The translations under genes were made by a program, and so were the position numbers. 11,738 nt of DNA from JBOGZD01 sp050697155 (GTDB lineage: Bacteria > Actinomycetota > Thermoleophilia > Solirubrobacterales > 70-9), in assembly GCA_050697155.1 (NCBI GenBank), contig JBOGZD010000090.1, positions 1-11,738 of the forward strand. Direction: 5' to 3'. The notes below the pieces were generated by a model, which searched no databases, had not been told where the DNA came from, and worked only from the letters and a program-made list of their open reading frames with translations. Shown here one piece after another: positions 1-7,600 of this stretch. The stretch's first letter is position 1. Every line of letters starts with the position of its first letter.

Positions 1-1657
1 CGCGTAGGCGGAACCTCGCCTCGAGCGCCTCGCCGCGGTCGGCGCCGCGGACCCTGGCCCGGACCGCGCTCAGCGCGCACCGCCTGCCGTCCGACTCGCC
101 GCGGCGGTAGTCGAGGCGCAGGTCCAGCCTCGGCCTCGCCCGGCAGCTCCGGCCGGCGCAGTCGGCGAGCCGATCGAGCAGGCGCCCGAGCGCGGCGCGC
201 TCGTCGGCGTAGGCGGGGTCGGCGTGGCGGCTTTCGAGCTCGAGCGGGTCCCGGTCGAGGTCGTAGAGCTCGGCGTCGCGGGACGCCCACTCGGCATAGA
301 GGTAGCGGGCGGTGCGCACGCCGAGGTAGCGCGGGGTCTCTGGCTCGAAGCCGGGCGCGGTCACCTGGCACCAGTTCTCGACCAGCACCGCGCGCCCGGG
401 CTCGAGCCGCCTGTCGTCGATCAGGCGGTGAAGCGAGCGGCCGTCCCCCGGCCGGCGCTTTGCCCGGGCGTAGTGGAGGATCGTCGGCGCGAGGTCGGCG
501 TTGACCACCGGCTGGCGGCGCTCGGCGTCGCGCGGCAGGCCGGGGCCGCGGAGGATCAGCGGCACCCGGATCGACTCCTCGTAGGGGTACTGCTTGCGCG
601 CCCGCACCCGATGCTCGCCGAGCAGGTAGCCGTTGTCGGAGGTGAAGACGATCAGCGTGCGGTTGAGCTCGCGGGTGGCGCCGAGCTCGCCGACGACCGT
701 CTCGACCAGGTCGTCGACGGCGAGCAGGCTGGCGAGCCGGGCGCGGTAGCGGTCGGCGAGCGCCGCCGCCTCGCCCAGCGTGAGCGGCTCCAGCGCCCTG
801 ATCTCGGCCGGCTTGTCGGAGACGTCGGCCTCGTTGAACGAGTCCGCTCGCGGCTGGGGCTCGTCGTCAAAGGCGCCGGCATGGCGGGGCGCCGGGCGGG
901 GGTTGTCGGGGCCCAGCGGCTCGTCCGGCTGCTCGGGGTCGGCCTCGGCGTGCGGGGCGAGCGGGGCGACGGAGAGGAAGAACGGCCTTCGCTTCGGCGC
1001 CCTCCGGGCGATCAGGTCCGCGGCCTTGGCGGCGTAGACGTCGGTCTGGTAGTCGGCCGGGTCCTCGACCTCCGCCTCGCCGTAGGTGACCAGGGCGCCT
1101 TCGTCGTTGAGCGTGTAGCCGTACATCGAGTAGGTCGAGGGATCGACCGCGCCGTGCCACTCGCTCCACCCGGGCGGGATCTCGAGCGGGTCGGTGTGGC
1201 GCCCGTAGCCGGTCAGGTACCTGCCGACGTGGGCGGTGAAGTAGCCGGCGCGCTGGAGCCAGACCGGCAGCGCCTCGTCGCCGTCGAAGCCGGCATACCC
1301 GCCGTTGGGCCGGGTGTTGCGAAGCACGCCGTGGTTGTGGGCGTAGCGGCCGGTGAGGAAGGTGGCGCGGGAGGGACAGCAGGCCGGGTTGGCGGCGAAG
1401 CTGTTGGTGAACGTCACCCCCTCGGCGCCGAGCAGCCGCTCGGTCTTCGGCATCGCGCGCAGCGACTCGACCGTCTGGTCGTCGGTCATCACCACGACGA
1501 CGTTCGGCGGCGGTCTGTCCCTCTTCCGCTCGCCCTTCGCGCGCTTGCCGTCGGGCGCTCCGCCCGCCGAGCCGCCGGGGACGACGGCTGCGGCGAGAAG
1601 CGAGATTGCGGCCAGGGCGAGTGCCCCGCGCCCGGGTTGAGGGCGGCGCGCGGTCAA
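1..1657 (-). CDS. Secreted sulfatase (type I, formylglycine), C-terminus cut by window edge
   Basis: This gene encodes an exported sulfate-ester hydrolase of the alkaline-phosphatase-like sulfatase family; 552 residues are visible and the frame is open to the left edge. Residues 1-31 look like a signal peptide (basic start, hydrophobic stretch about 11-26, then Gly/Ser/Ala), followed by a charged linker. The fold begins at PNVVVVMTDDQ with metal ligands D59/D60. The modification motif CCPSR has C93 as the predicted formylglycine. Asp341/Asn342 (SDNG), H349 and K355 match the other family metal and sulfate ligands. The spacing resembles N-acetylglucosamine-6-sulfatase-like enzymes, but the substrate cannot be assigned. 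Residues about 500-552 form a Cys-containing (C500, C505, C527) beta-rich tail beyond the core. I chose the TTG start at 1657 because it gives a clean signal peptide and overlaps the upstream stop as TTGA. No maturation (FGE) gene is in the window. Confidence 0.9.
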   Translation of the reverse strand, partial: MTARRPQPGRGALALAAISLLAAAVVPGGSAGGAPDGKRAKGERKRDRPPPNVVVVMTDDQTVESLRAMPKTERLLGAEGVTFTNSFAANPACCPSRATFLTGRYAHNHGVLRNTRPNGGYAGFDGDEALPVWLQRAGYFTAHVGRYLTGYGRHTDPLEIPPGWSEWHGAVDPSTYSMYGYTLNDEGALVTYGEAEVEDPADYQTDVYAAKAADLIARRAPKRRPFFLSVAPLAPHAEADPEQPDEPLGPDNPRPAPRHAGAFDDEPQPRADSFNEADVSDKPAEIRALEPLTLGEAAALADRYRARLASLLAVDDLVETVVGELGATRELNRTLIVFTSDNGYLLGEHRVRARKQYPYEESIRVPLILRGPGLPRDAERRQPVVNADLAPTILHYARAKRRPGDGRSLHRLIDDRRLEPGRAVLVENWCQVTAPGFEPETPRYLGVRTARYLYAEWASRDAELYDLDRDPLELESRHADPAYADERAALGRLLDRLADCAGRSCRARPRLDLRLDYRRGESDGRRCALSAVRARVRGADRGEALEARFRLR

Positions 1658-2559
1658 CCGGCCCGAAACGGCCCGCGCTCGGCGCGCACCGACTCCTCCG
1701 GCTCGGCGTGGATGAGCACGTCCGAGCCCGGGATCGCGGCCTCGATCGCGGCCCGGACCCGGTGGGTGATCGCGTGGGCGTGCTCGAGCGTGGTCCCGGA
1801 GCGAAACTGGAGGTGGAGGTCGATGTGGCGGTGGGCGCCGGCGCGGCGCGCGCGCAGCTTGTGGTAGCCGGCGATCTCGGGCGCGGCGGCGCGCTCGGCG
1901 GCGATCGCCGCCTCGATCCGGTCGAGCTCCGCCGGCGGCGGCGCCTCGTCGACCAGCACCCGGCTCGAGCGGGTGAGGATGCGAAGCCCGGCGACCACGA
2001 TCGCAACCGCGACCGCGAGCGCGGCGATCGCGTCGAAGGCGGGCTCGCCGGTGGCCTCGACCAGCACCAGCCCGGCGAGCACCCCGAACGAGGTGAGCGC
2101 GTCGGTGCGCAGGTGGGCGGCGTCGCCCTCGAGCGCCGCCGAGCCGAGCGCCCGGGCGCGGCGGTAGAGGAAGGTCGAGACCGCGACGTTGGCGACCATC
2201 GAGAAGCCGATCACCGAGATCCCGACCCCGAGCGACTCGACCTCGGCCCCGGTGGCGAGGCGGCGGGTGGCCTCGAAGATGATGATCCCGGCGCCGACCA
2301 GGATCAGCATCCCCTCGATCGCGGCGGCGAGGTTTTCGAGCTTCTCGTGGCCGTAGGGGTGATCGCGGTCGGCGGGCTGGTCGGCCTTGCGCACCGAGAC
2401 GAAGGCGATCACCGATGCGATCAGGTCGATCGACGAGTGGATCGCCTCGGTGATGATCGCGATCGATCCGGTGATCGCCCCGGCGGCGATCTTGAGCGCG
2501 ATCAGCACCGAGTTGGAGACGATCGAGAGCCCGGCGGCGCCGGACTTGGTCCGGATCAC
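1654..2559 (-). CDS. Cation diffusion facilitator (zinc/divalent cation efflux) transporter
   Basis: This is a 301-residue proton-coupled divalent metal exporter of the CDF family, normal in length. It has about six hydrophobic segments (roughly 11-31, 33-55, 79-97, 112-131, 154-168, 175-192) and a cytoplasmic C-terminal domain from about 208. The two transport-site motifs are intact: H41xxxD45 in helix 2 and H149xxxD153 in helix 5. A conserved DHPYGHEK motif lies at 67-73 after helix 2. His-Asp in both halves is the pattern usually linked to zinc selectivity; that assignment is inference. The C-terminal domain carries several His and acidic residues (for example HIDLH at 245-249 and LEHAHAITH at 258-266) typical of its regulatory metal site. 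The GTG start overlaps the rdgB stop as GTGA, and its own TGA overlaps the sulfatase TTG. Confidence 0.93.
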   Translation of the reverse strand: MIRTKSGAAGLSIVSNSVLIALKIAAGAITGSIAIITEAIHSSIDLIASVIAFVSVRKADQPADRDHPYGHEKLENLAAAIEGMLILVGAGIIIFEATRRLATGAEVESLGVGISVIGFSMVANVAVSTFLYRRARALGSAALEGDAAHLRTDALTSFGVLAGLVLVEATGEPAFDAIAALAVAVAIVVAGLRILTRSSRVLVDEAPPPAELDRIEAAIAAERAAAPEIAGYHKLRARRAGAHRHIDLHLQFRSGTTLEHAHAITHRVRAAIEAAIPGSDVLIHAEPEESVRAERGPFRAG

Positions 2560-3212
2560 GAGCCGCTCGCCCCGGGTTGGCGCCTGATGCGGGTAGAGCG
2601 CGGATAACGCGCCATCTCGCCCGCGGGCCCGACTCCGAGCGCGGCGGCGAGCTTGCGCGCCGCGCGGCCGCGGTGGCTGATCGCGTGCTTCTCCTCGGGG
2701 CTGAGCTCGGCCATCGTCCGCCGATCGTCGGGGCCGGTGTCGATGGGGACGAAGGCCGGGTCGTAGCCGAAGCCGCCCGAGCCCCGCGGCTCGGCGGCGA
2801 GCTCGCCCTCGCAGCGACCCTCGTAGGCTCGCTCATCGCCGCCGGCGCCGACGTGGGCGATCACGCACACGTAGGCGGCCCCGCGGTCCTCGGCGCCGGC
2901 CAGCTCGGCGATCAGCCTGGCGAGGTTCTGCTCGTCGGTGGCGTCCGCGCCGGCGTAGCGGGCCGAGCGCACCCCCGGACGTCCGCCCAGCGCCGCCGCC
3001 TCGATCCCGGAGTCGTCGGCGATCGCCGCTTCGCCGGTCGCTGCGCGTGCGGCGCGCGCCTTGGCGAGCGCGTTGGCGGCGAAGGTCTCGCCGCTCTCCG
3101 GTGGGAGCTCGATCCCATCGGGGAGCGCCACCAGCTCCACGCCGGCGAGGATCTCGGCCAGCTCGCGGAGCTTGTGCTCGTTGCGGGTGGCGACGATCAG
3201 TCGCTGGGCCAT
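2556..3212 (-). CDS. rdgB: XTP/dITP (non-canonical purine NTP) pyrophosphatase, RdgB/HAM1 family
   Basis: This 218-residue cytosolic enzyme hydrolyses dITP, ITP and XTP to the monophosphate and pyrophosphate, keeping deaminated purines out of nucleic acids. Family motifs appear in order: TRNEHK at 9-14 (substrate loop), SGETFAANA at 40-48, ADDSG at 65-69 with the catalytic Asp pair D66/D67, RPGVRSARY at 78-86, GFGYDP at 147-152, and KHAISHRGRA at 175-184. The core is standard. The last 25 or so residues form a short basic/Gly tail beyond the usual end, which overlaps the next gene's start. The ATG at 3212 shares one base with the rph TGA (TGATG) and gives the family's normal N-terminus. The rph-rdgB pairing is common in bacteria, and both proteins act in nucleotide/RNA quality control. 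Confidence 0.96.
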   Translation of the reverse strand: MAQRLIVATRNEHKLRELAEILAGVELVALPDGIELPPESGETFAANALAKARAARAATGEAAIADDSGIEAAALGGRPGVRSARYAGADATDEQNLARLIAELAGAEDRGAAYVCVIAHVGAGGDERAYEGRCEGELAAEPRGSGGFGYDPAFVPIDTGPDDRRTMAELSPEEKHAISHRGRAARKLAAALGVGPAGEMARYPRSTRIRRQPGASGS

Positions 3213-3940
3213 CAGCCGGGAAGCTCGCCGCAGGCGACCGCCTGGGCCGCGCGCAGCTCGGCGATCGCCGGCTCGGCGAGCGAAAGCAGCTCGTCGAGCG
3301 AGGCGCGCGAGACCGGGGTGCGCTCGGCGGTCGCCTGGACCTCGACCAGGCCGCCGTCCCCGGTCATGACCACGTTCGCGTCGACCTCGGCGGTCGCGTC
3401 CTCGGCGTAGTCGAGGTCGCAGAGCAGCTCGCCGTCGACGACGCCGCAGCTGACCGCCGCGACCGAGCCGGTGAGCGGATCGCGCTTGAGCCCGTCGGCG
3501 TCGAGCAGGCTGAGCACGGCCAGCCGGAGGGCGACGTAGCCGCCGGTGATCGAGGCACAGCGGGTGCCGCCGTCGGCCTGGAGCACGTCGCAGTCGACGT
3601 AGATCGAGTGTCCGGCGAGCGCCGCCAGGTCGACGACCCCGCGCAGCGAGCGCCCGATCAGCCGCTGGATCTCGACCGAGCGCCCGTCCGGCCGCCCGCG
3701 CGCGGAGTCGCGCTGCTTGCGGTCGCCGGTCGAGGCCGGCAGCATCGCGTACTCGGCGGTCACCCAGCCCCGCCCCGAGCCCTCGAGCCAGCGCGGCACC
3801 GACTTGGTCGCCGAGGCGGTGCAGATCACCCGCGTCTCGCCCTGCTCGTACAGGCACGAGCCGGTCGCGGTGCGAACGAACCCGGTCTCGATCGAGACCG
3901 GCCGCAGGTCGGCCGGCTCGCGGTCATGGCTGCGCGGCAC
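3212..3940 (-). CDS. rph: Ribonuclease PH (tRNA 3'-end phosphorolytic exoribonuclease)
   Basis: RNase PH trims nucleotides from the 3' ends of tRNA precursors by phosphorolysis and works as a hexameric ring. The 242 residues match the family's usual length of about 240. Diagnostic segments are LRPVSIETG near the N-terminus (12-20), VPRWLEGSGRGWVTAEYAML (48-67), the Arg-rich RNA-binding stretch around 74-100, the phosphate-binding GGTR (124-127) inside DCDVLQADGGTR, and the acidic active-site run DLDYAED with a later D187 before NVVMT. The start is GTG at 3940; it gives the N-terminus expected from actinobacterial homologues, and I see no strong Shine-Dalgarno before it. It is the first gene of the four-gene minus-strand operon, so the operon promoter should lie within 3941-4214. 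Confidence 0.96.
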   Translation of the reverse strand: MPRSHDREPADLRPVSIETGFVRTATGSCLYEQGETRVICTASATKSVPRWLEGSGRGWVTAEYAMLPASTGDRKQRDSARGRPDGRSVEIQRLIGRSLRGVVDLAALAGHSIYVDCDVLQADGGTRCASITGGYVALRLAVLSLLDADGLKRDPLTGSVAAVSCGVVDGELLCDLDYAEDATAEVDANVVMTGDGGLVEVQATAERTPVSRASLDELLSLAEPAIAELRAAQAVACGELPG

Positions 3941-4047
3941 GCGGCGAGTCTGTCAGAGGCACCTTCCGGCGGGCGTCTTAGCGAGAGCTGGGGTGGCCGA
4001 GCAGAGACCAGCGGCGCGCGCGAACGCGAGGGGCATTGGAAGACTGG

Positions 4048-4099
4048 CCGCCGCCCGCCTACCCCCGCGGGATATGGGCGGGGACGTGGCGGGCGGCGG
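4048..4099. terminator. Long GC-rich hairpin, possible pilin transcript terminator
   Basis: A perfect 12-base inverted repeat (CCGCCGCCCGCC at 4048-4059, complement at 4088-4099) encloses a second pairing: 4061-4062 with 4086-4087, and CCCCGC at 4063-4068 with GCGGGG at 4078-4083. The result is a nearly continuous stem of about 20 bp with small bulges and a 9-base loop. It lies about 115 bases beyond the pilin stop on the minus strand. No T-run follows on either side, so it would be a U-less hairpin of the kind proposed for actinobacteria; termination is inferred, the pairing is seen. Confidence 0.5.
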
Positions 4100-4100
4100 G

Positions 4101-4132
4101 TCCCGGGGGTGCGGGAGGGTTGGGCCCCGGGA
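4101..4132. repeat. 8-base inverted repeat with 16-base loop
   Basis: TCCCGGGG at 4101-4108 pairs perfectly with CCCCGGGA at 4125-4132. It starts one base after the long hairpin, so the two could stack or compete. The function is unknown. Confidence 0.55.
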
Positions 4133-4135
4133 TGG

Positions 4136-4167
4136 CTTCCGGCGGCGCCTGGACTCGCTGCCGGAAG
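4136..4167. repeat. 8-base inverted repeat with 16-base loop
   Basis: CTTCCGGC at 4136-4143 pairs perfectly with GCCGGAAG at 4160-4167. Stem and loop lengths equal those of the preceding hairpin, though the sequence differs. Confidence 0.55.
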
Positions 4168-4183
4168 GCTCGCCGGCGGAGCC
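4167..4183. repeat. Short stem-loop next to the pilin 3' end
   Basis: GGCTC at 4167-4171 pairs with GAGCC at 4179-4183 around a 7-base GC loop, sharing one base with the preceding repeat. On the minus strand it is the first hairpin after the pilin stop (about 32 bases away). It is short and could be chance in such GC-rich DNA. Confidence 0.35.
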
Positions 4184-4214
4184 CGTCGTGGCAGGCTCGC
4201 CGCGACAAGCCGCG

Positions 4215-4496
4215 CTAGCGGAAGGTGATCGCGTTCACCGCGGACTTGAGCTTCGAGATGATCACCTCGGCCAGCTCGGTTCCCTGGGCGCCGTTGAAGC
4301 CCTTCATCGCGGCGACCATGCCGACCATCAGCAGGCTGACGAGCAGGATCAGGCCGACGTACTCGACCGTTCCCTGCCCGCGCTCACCGGTGGGGGTTCC
4401 GAGGCGGCGCTCACCGCGGGGGCGCTCGGCGAGGACGACGATCTCGCTGTAGGCGCGCAGGAAGCGGGCGTAGAGGCGGGCGAACAGGGCTTGCAT
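4215..4496 (-). CDS. Flp/Tad-type prepilin with a long leader
   Basis: This small 93-residue protein has the organisation of a type IVb (Flp/Fap) pilin subunit. A basic leader of about 40 residues ends in ERG, followed by QGTVEYVGLILLVSLL. Processing between G40 and Q41 would leave Glu at +5 (E45) and Tyr at +6, the hallmark GxxxxEY arrangement cut by TadV/PilD-like peptidases. A hydrophobic helix spans about 47-65, followed by a short amphipathic tail ending NAITFR. The 40-residue leader is longer than common Flp leaders. The ATG at 4496 has a good ribosome-binding site and is the only Met before the cleavage site. No ATPase, platform, TadE or peptidase gene is nearby, so it depends on a Tad system encoded elsewhere or is an orphan pilin. 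It is divergent from the coiled-coil gene. A TadE-like pseudopilin role cannot be excluded. Confidence 0.85.
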   Translation of the reverse strand: MQALFARLYARFLRAYSEIVVLAERPRGERRLGTPTGERGQGTVEYVGLILLVSLLMVGMVAAMKGFNGAQGTELAEVIISKLKSAVNAITFR

Positions 4497-4664
4497 CGGG
4501 GCTCTCCTTGATCGGGTTTCGGATCGAGGGCGATGCTGGCCCCCGGGGGATCACCGATCCAGACCCGGGATTGCCAGGAGCGCCGCGGGAGCGTGTCGAA
4601 ACAGCGTCGGCGGACCCGGGTCGCTGCGACGACGCCGCCGATCTTTCGTAGAGTCCGACGCGGG
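4497..4664. promoter_or_regulatory. Divergent intergenic region (pilin / coiled-coil gene)
   Basis: These 168 bases separate two divergent starts and must hold promoters in both directions. GC content dips locally around 4641-4654. On the plus strand TAGAGT at 4649-4654 fits a TANNNT -10, with a poor -35 candidate (CTGCGA, 4624-4629) about 19 bases upstream. Such a promoter would start transcription close to the ATG at 4665, giving a leaderless or nearly leaderless mRNA. For the pilin strand I find only weak candidates. The plus-strand frame is open back to 4533, but its third-position GC is lower than in the gene body, so I treat this stretch as non-coding. Confidence 0.35.
4502..4509 (-). 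promoter_or_regulatory. Ribosome-binding site of the pilin gene
   Basis: Read on the minus strand this is AAGGAGAG, with about 7 bases between GGAG and the ATG at 4496. It is the strongest Shine-Dalgarno in the window and fixes the pilin start. It suggests a highly translated product, as expected for a structural subunit. Confidence 0.8.
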
Positions 4665-7600
4665 ATGGTTAGGAGACGTTTCGGGATCTTCAGGCGGGAC
4701 GAGGGCGAACCGGAAGATCTGACCGGCTCGACCGAGGAGCAGGCCGAGCGGGTCGAGGGATCGGAGCCGCCGCCGGGGCCCGGGCAGGAGGCGGCGGCCG
4801 GCGCCTCGGAGCCAGCGCCCGCCGCCTCCGACGCGGCCGAGGACTTCGCGCCGCCGACCGGCGCGGGCCCCGCCGGCAATCCTCCGCAAACCGACGAGTG
4901 GCAGGCGCCGACCGGGGGCGAGACCCAGGCCACCGAGCCGGACCAGCCGCAGGCCCGCGGACCTGACGAGACCGCGGTTCAGCCGCAGGCGCCCGCGGCC
5001 GAGCCGGCGAGCTCGGAGAGCTGGGGCCCACCGGCGCCGACCGCCGCCCCGGCCGATGCCCCGGCCGGCGCCGCCCCCAAGGCCCCGACCGGCAGCGCCG
5101 AGCCCGCCGCGCCCGCAGACGACACTGCCGAGCGCATCCGGATCGCCGCCGAGACCGCGGCCCAGCTCGCCGAGCAGCGGGCCATGGACGAGATCCTGGC
5201 GCTGGAGGAGGACCTCGAGCGGGAGAAGCAGCAGGCCGCCGAGGCGCGGGACGCGACCGAGGCGCGGCTGGCGGAGGCCGAGAGCCGCGCGGCCGAGGCC
5301 GAGCGGCGCGCGAGCGAGAGCGAGGAGCGGGCCAGGGCCGCGGCGGCGAAGCCCGACGGCGCCCCGCAGGCGTCGCCGGTCGCCGGCGAGGAGCCCCCCG
5401 CAGTGGCCGAGGACCGCGCCCGCGCCGCCGCCGCCGGCTGGCTGCGCGATCAGGTCAAGCAGATGCGCAAGGACGCCGACGCCCAGGTCAGGGACGCCGA
5501 GAAGGCCCACCGCGAGAACGAGAAGCGGCTGCAGGACGAGCGCGACCAGCTCGCCGGCGAGCGCGACGCCGCGCAGGCCGAGGCGGAGAAGGTCCGCGCC
5601 GAGATCGAGCGCGTGCGCGCCGAGGCTCCACAACCTGCGGACGCCGAGGCCCTCGCCGCCGCCAAGGCGGAGGCAGAGAGCGCCCGTGCGGAGGCCGAGC
5701 AGGCAAGGCAGCAGGCAGAGGCGCCCACCCCCGCGATCGACTCGAACGGCGAGGCCGTCCAGCAGGCGCTCGGCCAGCTCCAGGACGCCGAGGCCCGCGC
5801 GACCGAGGCCAAGCGAGCCCAGGCGGAGGCCGAACGCCGCGCCCGCGAGGAGGCAGAGCGCCGGGTCGAGACCGAGACCGCCGACCTGCGCCGGGAGCTC
5901 GAGGCGCTGCGCGGCCAGGTCGAGGAGCGCGTGCGTGAGGCCGCCGAGTCCGCCCAGCGCGAGGCCGAGGAGGCCGCGGCCGCAGAAGCCGAGCGCCGCG
6001 CCAGCGAGGCGACCGAGGCCGCCCGCCGTGAGGTCGAGGAGCTGGCGCTGCAGTCCGCGGAGACCACCCGCCGCGAGATCGAGGCCCGCGCCCAGACCGA
6101 CGCCGACGAGCGGGCCCGGGTCGAGGTCGAGCGGGTCCGCTCCGAGTCCGCGGTGCTGACCAAGCGCGAGGTCGAGGCCGCGCGCAAGGCGGCCGAGGAG
6201 CGCTTCGCCGCCCAGTTCAAGCTGCGCGAGGCCGAGCTCGACCAGGAGCGCGAGGAGAAGACGCGCCTGATCGAGAGCTCGGACCGGAGGCTGAAGGAGA
6301 TCGAGGAGCGGGCGGTCGCCGCCGCCGACCGGGTCGCCGCCGCCGAGCAGGCGCTCGCCGAGGAGGCCGAGCGCGTGCGCGAGGCGGCCGAGGGCCGGAT
6401 CGCCCAGGAGACCGAGCGCGCCCGGGAGCAGGCGAACGAGGCCGCCGACGCCCGCGTACGCGACCGGGAGCGCGAGCTCGAGCAGGCGAAGGCCTCGACC
6501 GAGCAGGCCGAGCAGGACGCCCAGCGCACCGCCGCCGAGGCCCAGGAGCGCGCCCGGGCGGAGGCCGAAAGCGCCCGCGCCGACGCGCAGCGGCGGCTGG
6601 AGGAGTCACTCGACCAGGCGCGCTCGGAGACCGAGGACCGGGTGCGCGCCGAGGAGCAGCGCAAGCACGGCGCCGAGCTCGAGGCCCTGCGCGAGCAGGC
6701 CGAGCGCGAGCGCGAGAGCGCGGTTGCCGAGGCGGTCGCCGCGGCCAAGGGCGAGGCCGAGCAGCGGATCGCGGCGCTCAGCTCCGACCTGGCGAGCGAG
6801 CGCAGCGAGAAGTCGAAGGCGCTGGCAGACGCCGAGCGCCGGGTCCAGGAGGCGACCGAGCACGGGCGCGCGGCCGAGGACTCGGCGGCGCGAGCGGCGC
6901 TCGAGGCGCGCGCCGCCGCCTCGGGCTGGCTGCGCGAGCAGACGCAGACGTTCCGCGAGGAGGGCGAGCGGAGCGGAAAGGCGCAGGTCCGCGAGGCGGT
7001 CGCCGAGGCCCAGCGCGAGGCCGAGGCGGCGAGCGCCCAGCGCCTGGCCGCGCAGGCCGAGAAGCTGCAGAAGGAGGCCCGGGCGCAGACGGCGCGCGAG
7101 GTCAACGAGGCGCGCCGCGCGGCCGAGGAGGAGGCGAAGGTGCAGCTGCGCGCCCGCGAGGACGAGCTCGCACGCGAGCACGCCGCGGTCGAGGAGGAGC
7201 TCGCCGCAACCCACCGCGAGCTCGAGGATGCGCGGGCCCGCGCGGCCACCGCGGAGCGACTCGCCGCCGAGGCCGGGGTCGCCACACGGGTCGAGCTCGA
7301 GCGCGGCCGCGAACAGCGCTTCCAGGAGATCGAGGGCAAGATCGGCGACGTCTCCGAGCGCGCCCGCGGGGCCGCCGGCCGCGTCCAGCCCGGCGCCGAC
7401 CAGCCGGCGCCCTCCGCCCCGCCGCCCACGCCCGCCACTCCGGCGGCGCCCGAGCCGCCCTCGGCGATGCCGGCGCCGGCCGAGCAGGCTCCGGCCGCCG
7501 AGAAGGAGGGGGTCGCAGCACGGATGCGCAGGGCGTGGCAGGAGCGGATCGAGGCACGCCGCACCCACCGGGCCACGCGCGAGGCCGAGGCGGCCGAGGC

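Larger units (their letters stand above)
3941..4214. other. 274-bp non-coding stretch with four consecutive inverted repeats
   Basis: This lies between the rph start and the pilin stop, both on the minus strand, so it should hold the 3' end of the pilin transcript and the promoter of the rph operon. Four inverted repeats follow one another within 4048-4183, listed separately. I see no convincing sigma-70-like -35/-10 pair for rph on the minus strand. No open frame here has homology that I recognise or the GC bias of a real gene. Confidence 0.6.

Noticed and set aside
224..1867. 547-residue plus-strand open frame across the left block
   Set aside because: It is antisense to the sulfatase and the CDF 3' end, has Arg/Gly/Val-rich composition and no recognisable domains, while the opposite strand has clear catalytic motifs.
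2556..3857. Longer version of rdgB starting far upstream, inside rph
   Set aside because: The added residues are out-of-frame rph sequence with Arg/Ala noise; the ATG at 3212 gives the exact family N-terminus.
3985..4040. tRNA-like stretch (GGTGGCCGAGC... resembles a Leu/Ser tRNA D-arm)
   Set aside because: There is no TTCGA T-loop, no matching acceptor stem and no consistent anticodon arm downstream.
1606..4228. Several long plus-strand open frames opposite the CDF, rdgB and rph genes
   Set aside because: They are shadows of GC-rich coding DNA; the minus strand carries intact, motif-rich proteins with coupled stops and starts.
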